DNA of 64,000 bases, taken from Alopecurus myosuroides (Eukaryota > Streptophyta > Magnoliopsida > Poales > Poaceae). Under the pieces are notes generated by a model. It was not told the DNA's origin. It ran no database searches and saw only the letters and a program-made list of their open reading frames with translations. The stretch's first letter is position 1. Each line of letters begins with the position of its first letter. Of this stretch, positions 32,040 to 45,165 are shown one piece after another. The DNA is taken from the NCBI GenBank assembly GCA_028641055.1, contig CM054057.1, positions 724,309,931-724,373,930 on the forward strand. The letters run 5' to 3'. The translations under genes and the position numbers were made by a program.

Positions 32040-34870
32040 TTATGATCGCTTCGGCCATAACCATGGACCATTTTCATTATTTAATGGGATGGTTGGGTCA
32101 GCTTTCACTGTGAAGGGTGGAATTTCAACAAACTTATTATAATCTTCTGACATGTATGTCGTGTCCTCGATTCCCCCAATGTTTCTTTTCACTGAAAGAA
32201 CTATGTGACTCTACGGCTCATCGTATGATGTATTTGTTTGCTTATTTTTCTTTTGTTCGGTCTGGAGGACATGTCCTTCACATAGAAGACCTGAGCCACA
32301 TCATTGGCTAGGACGAATGGTTCGTCATTGTAACCAATATTGTTGAGATCCACTGTCGTCATTCCGTAAAGCGGGTCTACCTTTACTCCTTCTCCATTCA
32401 GGTTGACCCATTTGCACTTGAACATAGAGACCTTAAAACAACGTCCATAGTCAAGTTCCCATATCTCCTCTATGTAACCATAGTATGTGTCATTTTTTTC
32501 ATTCTCGTTTGTTGTATCAAAGCGGACACCACTGTTTTGGTTGGTGCTCTTATTATCTTGGGCGATCGTGTAAAATGTATTCCCATTTATCTCGTACCCT
32601 TGAAAACTCTCAATAGTCAAAGATGGTGACCCGACCAACATGTAGAGTTGATCGTCAACAGTGGTGTCATTTATAAGATGTGTTTGCAACCAACTTCCGA
32701 AAGTCTCCATGTGTTTGCGTTTAATCCATGAGTCATCCTTCCCCGGGTTTGTGGAGCATACAATATTCTTGTGTTCCTCGAGATACGGAGCCACGAAGAT
32801 AGAATTTTGTAGAACTGTGTAGTGTGCTTTAGTGAAAGAATGCCCGTCCCTTGGTATCATTGTTTTCTTTCCCAGCGTTCCTTTTCCCCTCAGTCTCCCC
32901 TCATGCCGCGATTCAGGAACACCAATCGTCTTAAGGTCAGGAATAAAGTCAACACAGAACCCAATGACCTCCTCTGTTCCATAGCCCTTCGAGATGCTTC
33001 CTTCTGGCCTAGCACGGTTATGAACATATTTCTTCAAGACTCCCATGAACCTCTCAAAGGGGAACATATTGTGTAGAAATACCGGACCGAGAATATGAAT
33101 CTCTTCACATAGGTGAACCAGGAGATGAGTCATAATGTTGAAGAAGGATGGTGGGAACACCAACTCAAAACTAACAAGACACTGGACCACATCCCTCTGT
33201 AATCTTGCCAGAATTTCTGGAGCGATTACCTTCTGAGATATTGCGTTGAGGAATGCACATAGCTTCACAATGGGTACTCGAACATTTTCCCGTAGAAGCC
33301 CCTCAATGCAATCGGAAGCAACTGCGTCATAATTACGTGGCAGTCATGAGACTTCAGGTTTTGGATTTTTTTCTCTGCCATGTTTGTTATCCCCTTTATA
33401 TTCGACGAGAAGCCATACGGAACCTTGATACTGTAAAGGACTTCAAAAAATATTTCCTTCTCTGCTTTAGTAAAAGCGTAGCTGCTTAAGTAATGGCACC
33501 CTGTACCCGTGTGCTTGTTTGCTTGGATCTTTCATACGTTGCTGGTCCTCCCATGCTTCTGGCATATCTTTTGACTTCCCATACACGCCCAGGAAGCATA
33601 GCAGGTTGACGCAGAGTTTCTTTGTCACGTGCATCACGTCGATTGAAGACCGGACCTCTAAAACTTAGATACACATCAATGTCGTTGCCAGGTTGCCTCG
33701 GTCCTTGGACGAGAACTGGCATCATAATGAACTTGCGCTTCATGCACAACCAAGGAGGAAGGTTGTACATACATAGAGTTACGGGCCAGGTGCTATGACT
33801 GGAGCTCTGCTCCCCAAAAGGATTAAAGCCATCTGTACTTAGACCAAACCATAAGTTTCTCGCCTCTCCTGTAAAGTCCGGGAAGTCTCTCTCGATCTTT
33901 CTCCACTGCGATCCATCGGCGGGGTGTCTCAACTTTCCGTCTTTCTTACGGTCTTCTTTGTGCCATCGCAACAACCTAGCATGCTCTTTGTTTCTAAACA
34001 GACGTTTCAACCGTGGTATATAGGAGCATACCACATCACGTTAGCAGGAACCCTCTTACGGGGGGGGGGGGGGGGGCTCGCCGTCAACATCAGCAGGGTC
34101 ATCTGCTCTAATCTTATACCGCAGTGCAGTGCATACCGGACATTCATCCAAATTCTCGTACTTCTCACCGCGGTAGAGGATGCAGTCATAATGCATGCAT
34201 GTATCTTCTGCACATCTAATCCTAGAGGGCAGAGAGCTTTCTTTGCTTCGTACGTACTCTCAGGCAATTCGTTATCCTTTGGAAGCTTCAGCTTCATTAG
34301 TTGAAGTAAACTCTCAAATGCCTTGTCAGTTACACCGTTCTGTGCCTTCCATTTCAACAACTCCAGTGTGGTACCGAGCTTTGTGCTACCATCTTCGCAA
34401 TTTGGGTACAACAACTTTTTGTGATCCTGTAACATGTTGTCCAGTTTCAACCTCTCCAATTCACTTTCACAGTCTTCCCTTGCATCAGCAATAACTCGGC
34501 CAAGATCATCATCGGGCTCTTCTGATGCCTGTTCTTGATCACCTCCTTCTTCTGCATTGTCTTCCATTGCAGTATCACCGTATTCAGGGAACAAAGGATC
34601 TTCTTCTTCTTCTTCATTGTATTCCATCACAACCCCTCTTTCTCCATGCTTGGTCCAGCAATTATAGCTGGGCATGAAACCTCTCCGAAGTAGGTGGCCG
34701 TGAAGGATTCCCGAGGAAGAGTGCTCCGTGACGTTCCGACAATCAACACATGGGCAACACATAAAGCCATTATCTTTGTTCGCCTGAGCTACAGCGAGAA
34801 ATGCATTCAGGCCTGCCATATACTCGGAAGTGCGTCGGTCACCGTACATCCATCGATGACGTGCATCCAT
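32040..34870 (-). pseudogene. CACTA 1 TNP2-type transposase, internally deleted
   Basis: TNPD/TNP2 is the catalytic transposase of CACTA elements. Start at 34870 (MDARHRWMYGDRRTSEYMAG), the transposase-associated domain with CCPCVDCRN. A frameshift occurs near 34200; the other frame gives YRGEKYENLDECPVC. A 17-base G run at 34060-34076 follows, then LRHPADGSQWRKIERDFPDF. The catalytic middle is deleted: GNDIDVYL joins directly to SSIDVMHVTKKLCVN, about 33660. The C-terminal half (33268-32040) is open and holds DUF4218 (PIVKLCAFLNAIS, HNMFPFERFMGVLKKY) and DUF4216 (YYGYIEEIWELDYG), ending PKRS at TAA 32040-32042. Confidence 0.85.
34060..34076. repeat. 17-base G homopolymer in the TNP2 remnant
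   Basis: An uninterrupted run of 17 G within former coding sequence. The related copies would encode only a Pro-Pro at this point, so this is an expansion or an assembly or sequencing artefact. Confidence 0.9.
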
Positions 34871-35164
34871 CTGCATCGTATAATTAAGTTTATCAAAAAA
34901 CATTACAATAACATATTCAATAGAGAAATGACCACAGTACATCGACAAATATTACTTTTTTATGTATCAATTACAGATGAAAAAGATAAGTTTGTTAACC
35001 TCGGTCGAAGATACCATTTTCAGTGAGCTTATGGTGGCTCGGGTATTTCGTCGAACACCTCGTGTGCATAGTAAAATAACACACACTAACACCCACCTCT
35101 CTCACTCCTCCAAGCCAAAAAAAAGAGGTAAGGGGGGCTGTGAGGCAGTATATGTAGGGGAAGG

Positions 35165-35385
35165 GGGGCATTGGTCCCAGTTTGTGGAATGAACCAGGAC
35201 CAATGCCCATGCGCGCGCCACGTGGCCTGTGGCGAGGCATTGGTCCCGGTTCATGCCCCAAACCGGGACCAATGCCTCCCCACGAACCGGGACAGTTGCC
35301 CTCAGGTGATTTCTGCTGTCTCGGGCACACAAACCGGGACCAATGCATATCATTTTTCCCGGATTTTTGTGCAACCGGGATGAAT
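35165..35385. repeat. Subterminal repeat array of CACTA 1
   Basis: Seven or so copies of a 13-base motif (ATTGGTCCCGGTT or its reverse complement, with variants) at about 35170, 35193, 35238, 35263, 35285, 35330 and 35370. Such arrays near CACTA termini are the known binding region of TNPA-like proteins. Confidence 0.75.
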
Positions 35386-35429
35386 GGAGTTTTTCCCCCG
35401 GGACGATAGGGGTTGTTTCCACTAGTGAA

Positions 35430-38400
35430 CACATATATTGGCAATTCATCACCCAGTTTACGACATAATTTTATTAGTGCATAACCACACATAATTTGGG
35501 ACTATCATCCCCCATCCTTTCAGCAAGCACCTTAGTAAGAAAGAACTCAGAAACTTCCCAACGGGCCTCTCCTAGCTTTGTGTTCGGAACTTTCTTGTGT
35601 CGACTCGTGGAATATGTAGATAATTATTAGGTCTCTGACCGTGATTATGATGAAGTATAAAAGAACATGAAGATGCTCGGATAAGTAAAATATAAGATGT
35701 ATCTTTAAAGCCATCTTGTTTGTACTGCCCATCGACTCAGACATAAGGATGTTAATATGGTAGGCAACATAGAACACGGAAACGTCCAGCGGTGTCGACG
35801 CCGGCTGTTGGTGGCACTATGAGACAAAAGTCGTATATAATTCTTTTCATATCCGTCAAAAGAAGTAGAGCTAGTTAATGTATTAGCATGCACCATATGA
35901 ACAAAAGGTGGAAACTTTCCTGATAATCCTGGACGTGGGTTAGTCTGGGATAGCCATTCTTACTTATAGGTAGTTTTTTCACCTTCGCGTAGTTGAATGT
36001 TTTGAAATAGTATGTGATGGCATTAACTTACATCTATATCATTGATTGTCTTAGTACACATAAATGTGTTTGTACATGAAAATAATGAGTCACCTGTCAA
36101 GAAAGCTTGACTATGTGCTCAACATCCATCTTAACCGGATGGGAATCAAGATAGTACACACAACCATTTTGAAGGGAGATGGAGATAAGAATCTAGTGAT
36201 GGCTACAAAATATGTACTCGTTATTACAAGTGAATCAATGTTTTCTAATTGGAGTCAGCTAATGAATAGAATAATTTTAAAACAAAATTCTGCATTACTG
36301 TACATTGCCTTAAAAGGCTATAGGATTAACTCTCTATGTCCAAAATTCACCATCGCATATAGGACATAATCTTTGACACCCCACTCATTTCCGTCAGAAA
36401 TTCGCTTTGAATTGAGAACAAGGTCCATGAATATTACATTTTTAGATTCTTCGCTCCCTTGATTCAATTAAGAAGATGTATAAACATATATAGATATTAC
36501 AATATCATAGTTATGGAAGCATATATTGACAATAAATACTTACAATGACAAGAATCTCATGATGATCTCTGACAAGGATGCCATGTGCATCATATCGTAC
36601 ACGGCAGCCCACGTGACAGTGAACTCACGGGCTCTCTGATTGTTTTGATGATTTTTGAACCTGACGACAATTTCGGATGAGTTCTTATTGTCCGACTTCT
36701 TAAGAGTTTCTTTATATAACGTCCTGATAGATGCACAATGAATGCCAAGCTCGTGGACTACACTTCCATCGATTTCTGGTAGAAGATTTCCCCCTTCTTG
36801 TACAACGATGGCTTCCTCGTCGATGTAATTTTCCTATGGACACTTCGGGCATCACGCTAATGCCCCCAGGATCTTTAGTAGATATTGCTTCAGAGGATAG
36901 TTCCAATGTCTTAGCCATCTTCTTACGCTTGCTTCCCCCGCTTTTAGAAGGGTGAATTTCCTTCTTGCCCTCGGCCACGACTGTATTTTCCTTCGAGTGT
37001 ACATCAGCTACAGGTGCAAGGGGTGGTTTCGATATCTTGGCCATACTCCTGGTGGTATTTTTTTGGGTTCTGTGTCATGATCTCCTGGTGCCATGGTCCG
37101 TGTTTCCGATATCTTTGGGAGGGGGGGGTCGTCAAAGCGAGGTTAATGCTTTGTGACTGGTGCATCGTATCGGTTCACTTCGGGTGGTCAATACTAATAT
37201 CTTCCTTGGACCACTGGATGAAGGTGCCTTTTGCATCTAACAAATTGCTGAGTTCTTCGTTGGTGGCTAGCAGCAGATGGAACGACTTGAATGGCTCGTG
37301 GACGCCATCGACATTCACCTTGGCATGTTTACTTAGCATAGGAGTGTTGTGTATCATCTGCTCTTGACTTCCATGATACACTTGGCCCCACGCAGCCTCC
37401 AAGATGGCTCCCGTCGATCCGACCCTCAATCCTAGCCGACAGCTAGTGAGACCTTGGATGGAGTGTGTTCAAGTAATTAAGCTTTGGTGTCATAATTTTA
37501 TCTGTGCTTCATGATAAATTCATGGGGATATTACCTCTATGCGATCACACACGTAGATCACATACTTGACAGGACTAGGGGCGAGTCTCGGAGCACAGCT
37601 ACTCCGGAGTTTGTCGGGCTGGGTACCGATGCTGACGTGGTGCCCTCGCCACGGCCCTGCATGATTTCTTCTCATACCAGCACCATTACTTCAGCTATTA
37701 TAGTCTCGCTCAACTCTTGGTCTGCGAGCTCTTTCTTCGCCTTTTTTTCGTTCTCGCTTGTCCTCCAGAGTCTGGTCATGACCATATTTCCATAGGGCTA
37801 TGCTACCTATGCACCTCATGCGACCGGTGTGCTCCTCATTTCTCAACCCCTTTACGAGCACATCTCCATTGAATGTGTCATTTTGTTTTGCTAGATCCCA
37901 TTCCATGTGTAGAACAAACATAACATGAAGTAGTGGGAAATGTAAAAGCATTTATAGCTTCGCGAACAATTAGAGAGCGATCGAACTCTCACCAATGTAA
38001 CGTATTTAATACTGTATGCCTCATTTGTAAAATGCAAAAGGCCGTTTTTTTCGTCTGCAGAATCAGCTCTAGCTCTCTGTCCCTCGGGTCTTTAATGTGT
38101 GATAATGGAGGAGCTCATCCAGCCAGCGCAACAACATCCTCCTAAATCTTAGATATGCCTACATAACCAGTCGTCCCCATTTTGTGCGGATTCTTAAATG
38201 TCAAGCAAAGATTCCGAACACATTCACCCTTTGCTAAGATCTGACGAAACGACTTCTCCTTCGCAAATTCATGCTAGTCCTTTTCTGGATTACACATATA
38301 CAATTGCAAGGGACACTTGTCCCGTTGCGTGAACTCTGTCACTAGCTTGGTCTTCTAGTTCTTCCAAACCTTGCCAGCAGTCAGTAAAGCCTCCCGTTCA

Positions 38401-39650
38401 ACACAAGCTCTGCTTACACTCAATGAAAGGTTGGAGTACTCGAGGATCTCCCTTGCGAGAGTGTCACGATATTGTCGTGCAATGTGTTTGTAAGAAGGAT
38501 AGAAGATAGAAACTCGATTCCGTGCGAAGACACCACAAACTATGCCAAACTTTTTTCTAACTTCTTCTGGTTCAAGCGGAGTTCCGGTATCCCTACAGGT
38601 TGAGATCACGGTTAATGCCAAAGACGGTCGTTTGGATTTCTTTCCGCCTTCGCCTTTGTGGATCTTTTTATTTACATGTAGTGTGTGTAAACATGTCTGA
38701 CACTTGCGAGTTAGGCACAGTCTTGTATAATGTACATTTATGAGAAAATGTAAAAAGAACATATATGCAATATATCTAGAACACACAAACAAGAGTAAGT
38801 AGTTATATGTATGATACACAATATATATCAATAAATTCATATATTAAATCAAATGCCTAAGACTTGTTTTCGCATTCGAGTATATTTTCAAAAATAGAGT
38901 ACTGCTAACGGACAATTCAGTTTTGAAGAATATCTCATTATAAGGGGGAAAACTGGTCAGGCCTAAACTTTGCATTAAGAAAAAAATACACTAGTTGTGA
39001 AGGAATGTTGAGTTCTTAAAACCAATGTATTGATTAAATCGAACCAAACTAGTGAATTTATTCAATTCTTATAATGAAAAATCGACCTAAAATGCGTATG
39101 TAGGATGCGTAGCTATACAATCAGTAAGAAACCGACCTGTACATCGCTAATTCCTCTTTATCGAAAGGAAAACAACGTCGCTCTTTGTCAAACATAAGCC
39201 TAACTTGAAGGACCAATTGAAAGAAAAACCAAACATATTGGAAAAAATCGAAATGTCTAACCTCAGATAAGTTAACTAAGTAAAAATGCCTAAAAAATAG
39301 TAGTTATTATAATTAAGTAGGGTGTGGGAGAGCTCTACGACATGGTGAGGTCCTTGTCGATCTCGGTGTGGGTTCGAGGCACTACAGCCATCCTGCAGGT
39401 GGTGGAGGTGGGACTCGCAGCTCCGTTCACTGCCTCGACCTCGTCTGCGTCGAGGTAATTTCCCGCGGCGGCACCGCCGGGCTAGGGCTGTGGCTTGTTC
39501 AAACAAATCTTCTATGGCGGTGCCCGCGGCTGGCTTGTTCGACAAGTGGGAGTGTTTTCGAGTATGATACCTGATCAAATTATCCGCGAGTTTCTGTGCA
39601 GTCTTGGCGGCAGTCATATTGAGGGATGAGGTCCTTTGGTTGGGGGCGGT
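35430..39650 (-). pseudogene. CACTA 2: decayed Ptta/En-Spm (Transposase_24) gene
   Basis: Minus-strand pieces follow the order of the better copy at 52765-56590. MTAAKTAQKLADNLIRYHTR (39617) looks like a first exon, with TTAAATAA about 110 bases upstream. GTPLEPEEVRKKFGIVCGVF and KTKLVTEFTQRDKCPLQLYM (38620-38300) come next, then LRNEEHTGRMRCIGSIALWK (about 37850). KHAKVNVDGVHEPFKSFHLL (about 37330) is the conserved block before the C-terminal half. EARWEVSEFFLTKVLAERMG (about 35550) is near the end. Many stops and indels make it a pseudogene. Long AT-rich introns (35900-36500, 38850-39250) carry nothing else recognisable. Confidence 0.6.
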
Positions 39651-39999
39651 TGGTTCTACTCCGGTGAGGCACGAGAGGGAGGGTGGATTCGAGACGGCGG
39701 CACTGCGAGTGACAGTGGAGTTATTTAAGATTCGTAACAGGGTGTGGGAAAACTATGGGCAAGTGGCCGGAATTTTGGGCGGGTGGGGCTAGGTGAAACA
39801 AGCGAAAGGCCCCCGCCAAAATTATTTGGATAGGCGAATGAAGCAACTAGGATGGCCCATGTTTGTCCGGACAGTCTACGTAATTGGACCATGTTGTCTG
39901 CCACGTCCATGGGTTATGAAAAAGATTTTTTCTCCTTTTTGTGTTAGTTTAGATCCTGTGAACCATGCAAAACCATATTTGAGCCCAAGTTATCACAAT

Positions 40000-41450
40000 A
40001 CGATAATTGCGATGAACAAGTCTTAGTGAAGGCCGGGGAACCTACTAATTCCAAGAAGACCTCTGCATCGACGCTGTCTACCAAGAAGTCGAAACAAGGC
40101 CTGGCTAAAGAGATGGCCTTTGGAGAGCATCTAATAATCGATAGAGTCTATCGGAATAGCGAACCCGCGGAGCCCCAAAATACAACAACTAAGTTTAAAA
40201 ATTAGTGTGGAGTTATTGTTAGGGACCTCATCCCGATAAGTGTTCAAGAATTGAATAAGCCATCACAAATAGAAGATCGTCCTGGAGTTACTTTTGTCTC
40301 AGATAAGTCGAAAAACACTATTTTCGACAACCTTGTGACACATTTCACCCTACCACCATGTGATAAAGAAGAGTATTCTGCAGAAATGCTCCAGAAAGTC
40401 AACACTGGTCTCTTAAGAAGATGGATGAGGCTTTTTCAATGCTTACAAGAAAATATTATGGCATGAATATGAGATTAAACAAAGGGCTCCAATATTCGAG
40501 GGTCCGCTAGAGAAGCAGAGGCAACACTGACCAGCATTTAAGGCGTTCAAGGAATCATAAGAGGGTATGGAAAGGCCATCAAAGAATAATGAAAATGTGG
40601 CTAAGACGAAATATCATCATATTATGGGTCCAGGCGGCTACATAGTTTCAGTGTCTAAGTTTGATAAACTTGAGGCAGATCTGCGAGATTAGAGGATCAC
40701 TCCAACTACACAAGATTTTCCCATGAGATCAAGAAATTGGTTACTTGGGCATGGGTCAAAGTTTGACGCACATGGGCATCTTATTGTGAATGCAAAAATC
40801 GTGGCCCCCTTTTCGGCACTTGTTAGCGTGTTCAAAGAGATTTAAGAGGGAAAGTTCATACCAGAACGAGAGAAAGACGAGCTGGCGAAGGCCCTCGGTA
40901 ATCCGGAACATACCAGTTGGACATGGGGCTGGGGAGGATACCCGTGGTTGACTGGGTTTACCGCGGCAGAATCTCAATATGCATATAGAAGCCGAGAGAG
41001 GGGATAGAAGCGGAAGGAGGCGGAGGTCTCAGACCGGTTTGTGGAACTCAAAGCCAAATATCATCAGGTGCAGCAGAAGATTGACGAGCTTAAAGGAGTG
41101 CACTCCCAACAGCAAGATCATACACTCGACAGAGGTCCATCTCAACGCCGGAGCAGTGTGGCTTCAACAGAGGTACCGGCTGACGATGCAACGGTCATGC
41201 ATAGTACACAGGTGATACATGATGCTACTGCACCGATGGAGGCCGTGGATTGTCTGTGTCGAATGTATCCATGAAGCTGGCGGACAGCTATGCTTTACCT
41301 TGTGTAGATAGAGCGACCTGCCATGGCCAGCCGATCCCACCTGGGTATGCTCGTGTCGGTGTGGATGCTGTTCATGAGGCTTGGAGGGTACTGCAGCTTC
41401 CCCGTCACTCCAATTCAAATCGCCGCCGGATTCCTGGGAAGAAATCAATT
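40000..41450 (+). pseudogene. Decayed Ptta/En-Spm (Transposase_24) gene, plus strand
   Basis: Plus-strand pieces match the same protein type: TKYHHIMGPGGYIVSVSKFD (about 40610), NWLLGHGSKFDAHGHLIVNA, REKDELAKALGNPEHTSWTW (about 40870), a coiled-coil segment VELKAKYHQVQQKIDELKGV (about 41040), and DRATCHGQPIPPGYARVGVD (about 41310). The last resembles the YHGGQIPASHARVGL block of the copy at 52-56 kb. Several in-frame stops (for example near 40690 and 40845). It is oriented head to head with CACTA 2, so it belongs to a separate insertion or an inversion. Confidence 0.65.
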
Positions 41451-42469
41451 CCGATTGGAGATCTCGGTGTAGAGGAAAAAATTATGGCCGAAAATCGCCT
41501 CGCTCTGATCAGATCCCATTGGGGATACCAATGTGGAGACCCTGCTATGAATTGGGGAATTTCTATGAACCCTAATGCGGAAATAGAAGGGGGCCAAAGG
41601 AAATATCCTTGTAATATTTTCTCGATAGCCCGCTCGGGCTCAATCGGCCATAGTTATAGGGCTGGGCCCTTACAATGCAGTGAATAAAAATTGTTACAGC
41701 GTAAAGAAATATGTCCGGGCGGTACAAATGCCAGGTGGTCAACAGTCAGTCTTGTCTGTTGGTTCACTTCATAACATCTCGACCGTTCGTCCAGCTAGAA
41801 GAGGTACGCTTCAGGTAGGATGCTTTGGGTATGGTTCTGACACTATCTCATCCACGTTTCCTCTCTCTCACATATGCATCTGACGATGATGGTTGCGACT
41901 TGTATGGAGGAACATACCTCTTTCTCAGGAGCAGTGAGCTCGCCACCATCGCCACCCTCTTCAACTTCAGGTGCGCCTGCTTCTCCAACGCCTCCATAGC
42001 TTCTCTGTTCTTTTGGACAAGAAAATGCTAGTACTAGACAGCATAACCGCGGAGCAAATCACGACTGGATTTTCTGTTACCTGGTCTGACAAGTGTGTCC
42101 TTTTCTCTTGGTCGAAAAAATTCATGGTTGCAGTGGTACCAAGCCCAGCTATCTCGGCGTGCGGAAGAGCCCAACCTCCCTTGCGTTGTGCCCTGCCACC
42201 AACAGCTCCGTGTCCACCTCGGAGAAGATCACTGATTCCTATCACTACGCTCACCTATGCTTCTCCTTCCTTCTTTTTTCCCCATCTTACACAATGGTGC
42301 ATGTACATTATACAGTTCCTTGATGTGTGGAAAAATAACTGGACCTGTTCGATAATTTTCTTACATTTCTTTTTACGGACAGTGCATTTTGGAATACCTT
42401 ATTGCGTTTATTCTGTATGACGGTTCTTGATGATCTGCCTTTAAAATTTCTTGATAACAATAAATGCTA
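41451..42469. other. No gene recognised
   Basis: Frames of 60-150 codons occur but none resembles a known domain. A run around 41940-42020 (ELATIATLFNFRCACFSNAS) is protein-like but unidentified. The right end merges into LINE B. Confidence 0.4.
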
Positions 42470-45165
42470 AGTGTCTCTAGGTGTGTCTAGCAAGCCTGTG
42501 ACCACACCTATAGATGATGATGAAGTGAATGCCTCTTCGGATGGATAGCTTTTATCTCATCTTGTGGGCGAGGTCACGAAAGTGGGTTTGGAGGACGATG
42601 GGCTAGGATCTATCTTTGATCTGTATGGTTCTTGTCGTGAATCCAAATCCGCTAAAAAGAAAAAAAGTGTGCAAAAGCGCGAGAAAGTCTAAATCCCCGA
42701 CAGTTTCCCGATGAATGGTATTTTCACTAATAGCAGAGGTCTTGGTGACTTGGCTAAACATTTCAATATTGCTCAGTATGTCAGGGATCATAGGTTAGAG
42801 TTTTTAGCTGTCACGGAAATAGGTAGAAGAGATTTTCCATCGAGTGTTCTAGACCGCCTCTCTGGTGGACTGGAATTCACGTTGCATTCTATTCCGCCGC
42901 GTGTGGTAGATCGGGTGGCATTTTACTTGGCGTAAAATCGAATTCTATGGATGTGTTGGACGTTACAGATGGTGATTTTCATATTAAATTTCATATCCGT
43001 AATAGAACTGACAATTTCATATGGAGGTTGGTTGTCGTGTATGGTGCTTCCCAGTAGGAGTACAAAGCTGCTTTTCTCCGTGAACTGGTAAACTTGGCTA
43101 ATGAAAACCCATATCCTATTCTAATAGGCGGGGATTTCAACATGCTAAGATTTCCATGTGAGAAAAGCAAATGAGTTTTGATAGACATTGGCCTTTTTTA
43201 TTTAACGCTGTCATTGATAGCTTAGATTTAAGAGAGGTGCATATGACTGGGAGACAATTTACTTGGACAAATAGTCTCCCGGAGCCTACATATGAGAAAC
43301 TAGATCGTGTACTAATGAGCACCGATTGGAAACAGAAATACCCATATGATTACGGTACGGGCACTAAAACGTATTGAGACACTATCAAATCATGCTCCAA
43401 TTCTTCTCTCTACTGGTAATCTGAAACCAACTGCACATCCGCAATTCAAATTTGAATTAGGTTGGTTGTTGCGAGATGATTTTGATGAACTGGTTAAGAA
43501 GATATGGAATATGCCGGTTGTGAGGAGTGATCATATCCGAAGATGGAATACTAAAATGCGCAATGTGCGTAAATATCTTTGGGGTTGGGCTAGACACACT
43601 GCTGGGTTATTAACAAAAGAAAAAGAGCGTATGTGTTCCATTATTGATGAGCTTGACCAGATTGCAGAAATACGGCTATTAAAACTGCAAGAGATTGTGC
43701 TAAAAAGCTAGTCCAATGCGCAGGTAGCCAGTATGTTGCGAGAGGAAGAGCTCAAATGGTACCAACGATCTAAGGCCAAATTCATTCTAGAAGGAGATGC
43801 TAATACGAGATATTTCCATACTGTTGCCAATGGACGACGACATAGGAAAAATCGTATACACTCTCTTGTACAGGATGAAGGTCTGATTGAACGACATGAG
43901 CAACTCAAAGCTTTCATAAAAAAATATTATAAAAGTTTGTTCGGGGCTCCGGAAGGGAGTAATATTACCATGGATGAGTCACGAACAAATGATATTCCTC
44001 AAGTCTCTAACGAGGAGAACAACTTTCTTACAACTCCTTTTTCTGAAGAGGAGATTAGAAAGGCTGTTTTCTAGATGGAGCATAATAAGGAACCAGGTCC
44101 TGATGGTTGTCTAGGCATAATTCTATCAACACTTCTGGGATGTCATTAAGACATATCTCCTGGATATATTTGAATGTCTGCATTCAGGTCATTTGGATCT
44201 TTTTTGTCTTAATTTTGGGGAAATCGTTTTGTTGCCTAAGATTTTGGAAGCAGAGATGACACAAAAATATAGTCCTATCTGCCTCCTAAATGTTAGCTTC
44301 AAAATCTTTACGAAGGTTGCTACAATTCGGTTAAATTCGGTAGCAGATCATGTAGTAAAGCCTACATAAACTGCTTTTATGTAGGGTAGGAATATACTTG
44401 ATGGAGTTGTGGTTCTCCACGAAACCGTCCATGAGATGTATACCAAAAAACTAGATGGTGTAATCTTTAAAATAGACTTTGGGAAGTCTTATGATAAAGT
44501 TAATTGGTCGTTCCTCCAACAGACTCTGAAAATGAAAGGTTTCTCGGAAGAGTGGTGTGCTTTGATTCATAATTTTGTGTCAGGGGGTAGTGTCACTGTC
44601 AAAGTTAATGATGACATTGGCCGCTACTTCTAGACACAAAAAGGATTAAAAAAAGGTGATTCATTATCGTCCATATTATTTAATATTGTGACTGATATGT
44701 TAGCGATCATGATTGAACGGGCAAAAGAAAGTGGCCAGATTGAAGGAGTGGTTCCTCATTTGGTGGATGGGGGGCTTTCAATCCTTCAATATGTGGATGA
44801 CACAATTCTCTTCATGGATCATGATCTAGAGAAACCTACGAATCTGAAATTAATTTTATCAGCATTCAAGCAACATTCTAGATTAAAAATTAATTTTCAT
44901 AAGAGTGAATTGTTTTGCTTCGGCGAGGCCCAGACTGCAGTGGCTCATTATACCGAATTATTCGGATGTGATCAAGGGCAATTTCCTATTAAGTATTTGG
45001 GTATACCAATACATTATAGGAGATTGACTAATGCAGAATGGAAACATGTTGAAGATCGTTTGCAAACAAGGCTTGCGAGTTGGAAAGGAAAATTATTATC
45101 CCTTCGTGGAAGACTGGTTCTCATAAACTCAGTATTAACCAATATGGTATTGTATATGATATCTC
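42470..45165 (+). mobile_element. LINE B, decayed L1-type element truncated by a junction
   Basis: LINE ORF1 tail (SKPVTTPIDDDEVNASSDG, about 42495) is followed by ORF2 from MNGIFTNSRGLGDLAKHF (42711). Endonuclease pieces (WRLVVVYGAS, ILIGGDFNML), the RT palm (IFKIDFGKSYDKVNWSFL, about 44470) and YVDDTILFMD (about 44795) follow. It stops within the RT thumb (TNMVLYMIS, about 45160), where a Ty3 sequence begins. It is a different LINE family from LINE A and much older. Confidence 0.8.
42711..45165 (+). pseudogene. LINE B ORF2 remnant
   Basis: Endonuclease and reverse transcriptase pieces in at least six frame segments with stops, for example at 42933, 43375, 43709, 44072 and 44631. The GVRQGD box is altered to a KKGDSLSSIL-like string (about 44655), and YADD reads YVDD. 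The domain order is normal, but zf-RVT is absent because of the junction at about 45165. Non-functional. Confidence 0.8.

Larger units (their letters stand above)
32040..35427 (-). mobile_element. CACTA 1, right-terminal part
   Basis: The right end at 35427 reads CACTAGTGGAAACAACCCC on the minus strand, a typical CACTA terminus. It is followed by an array of inverted and direct copies of ATTGGTCCCGGTT/AACCGGGACCAAT at 35165-35385. Such subterminal repeats bind the element's own protein in En/Spm. Inside is a minus-strand TNP2 gene with a large deletion. The left terminus is not visible. Its right flank is another CACTA gene relic, so CACTA 1 probably inserted into it. Confidence 0.8.

Noticed and set aside
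35171..35452. Repetitive frames with GPGLGHEPGPM-type peptides on both strands
   Set aside because: They translate the CACTA 1 subterminal repeat array and are not genes.
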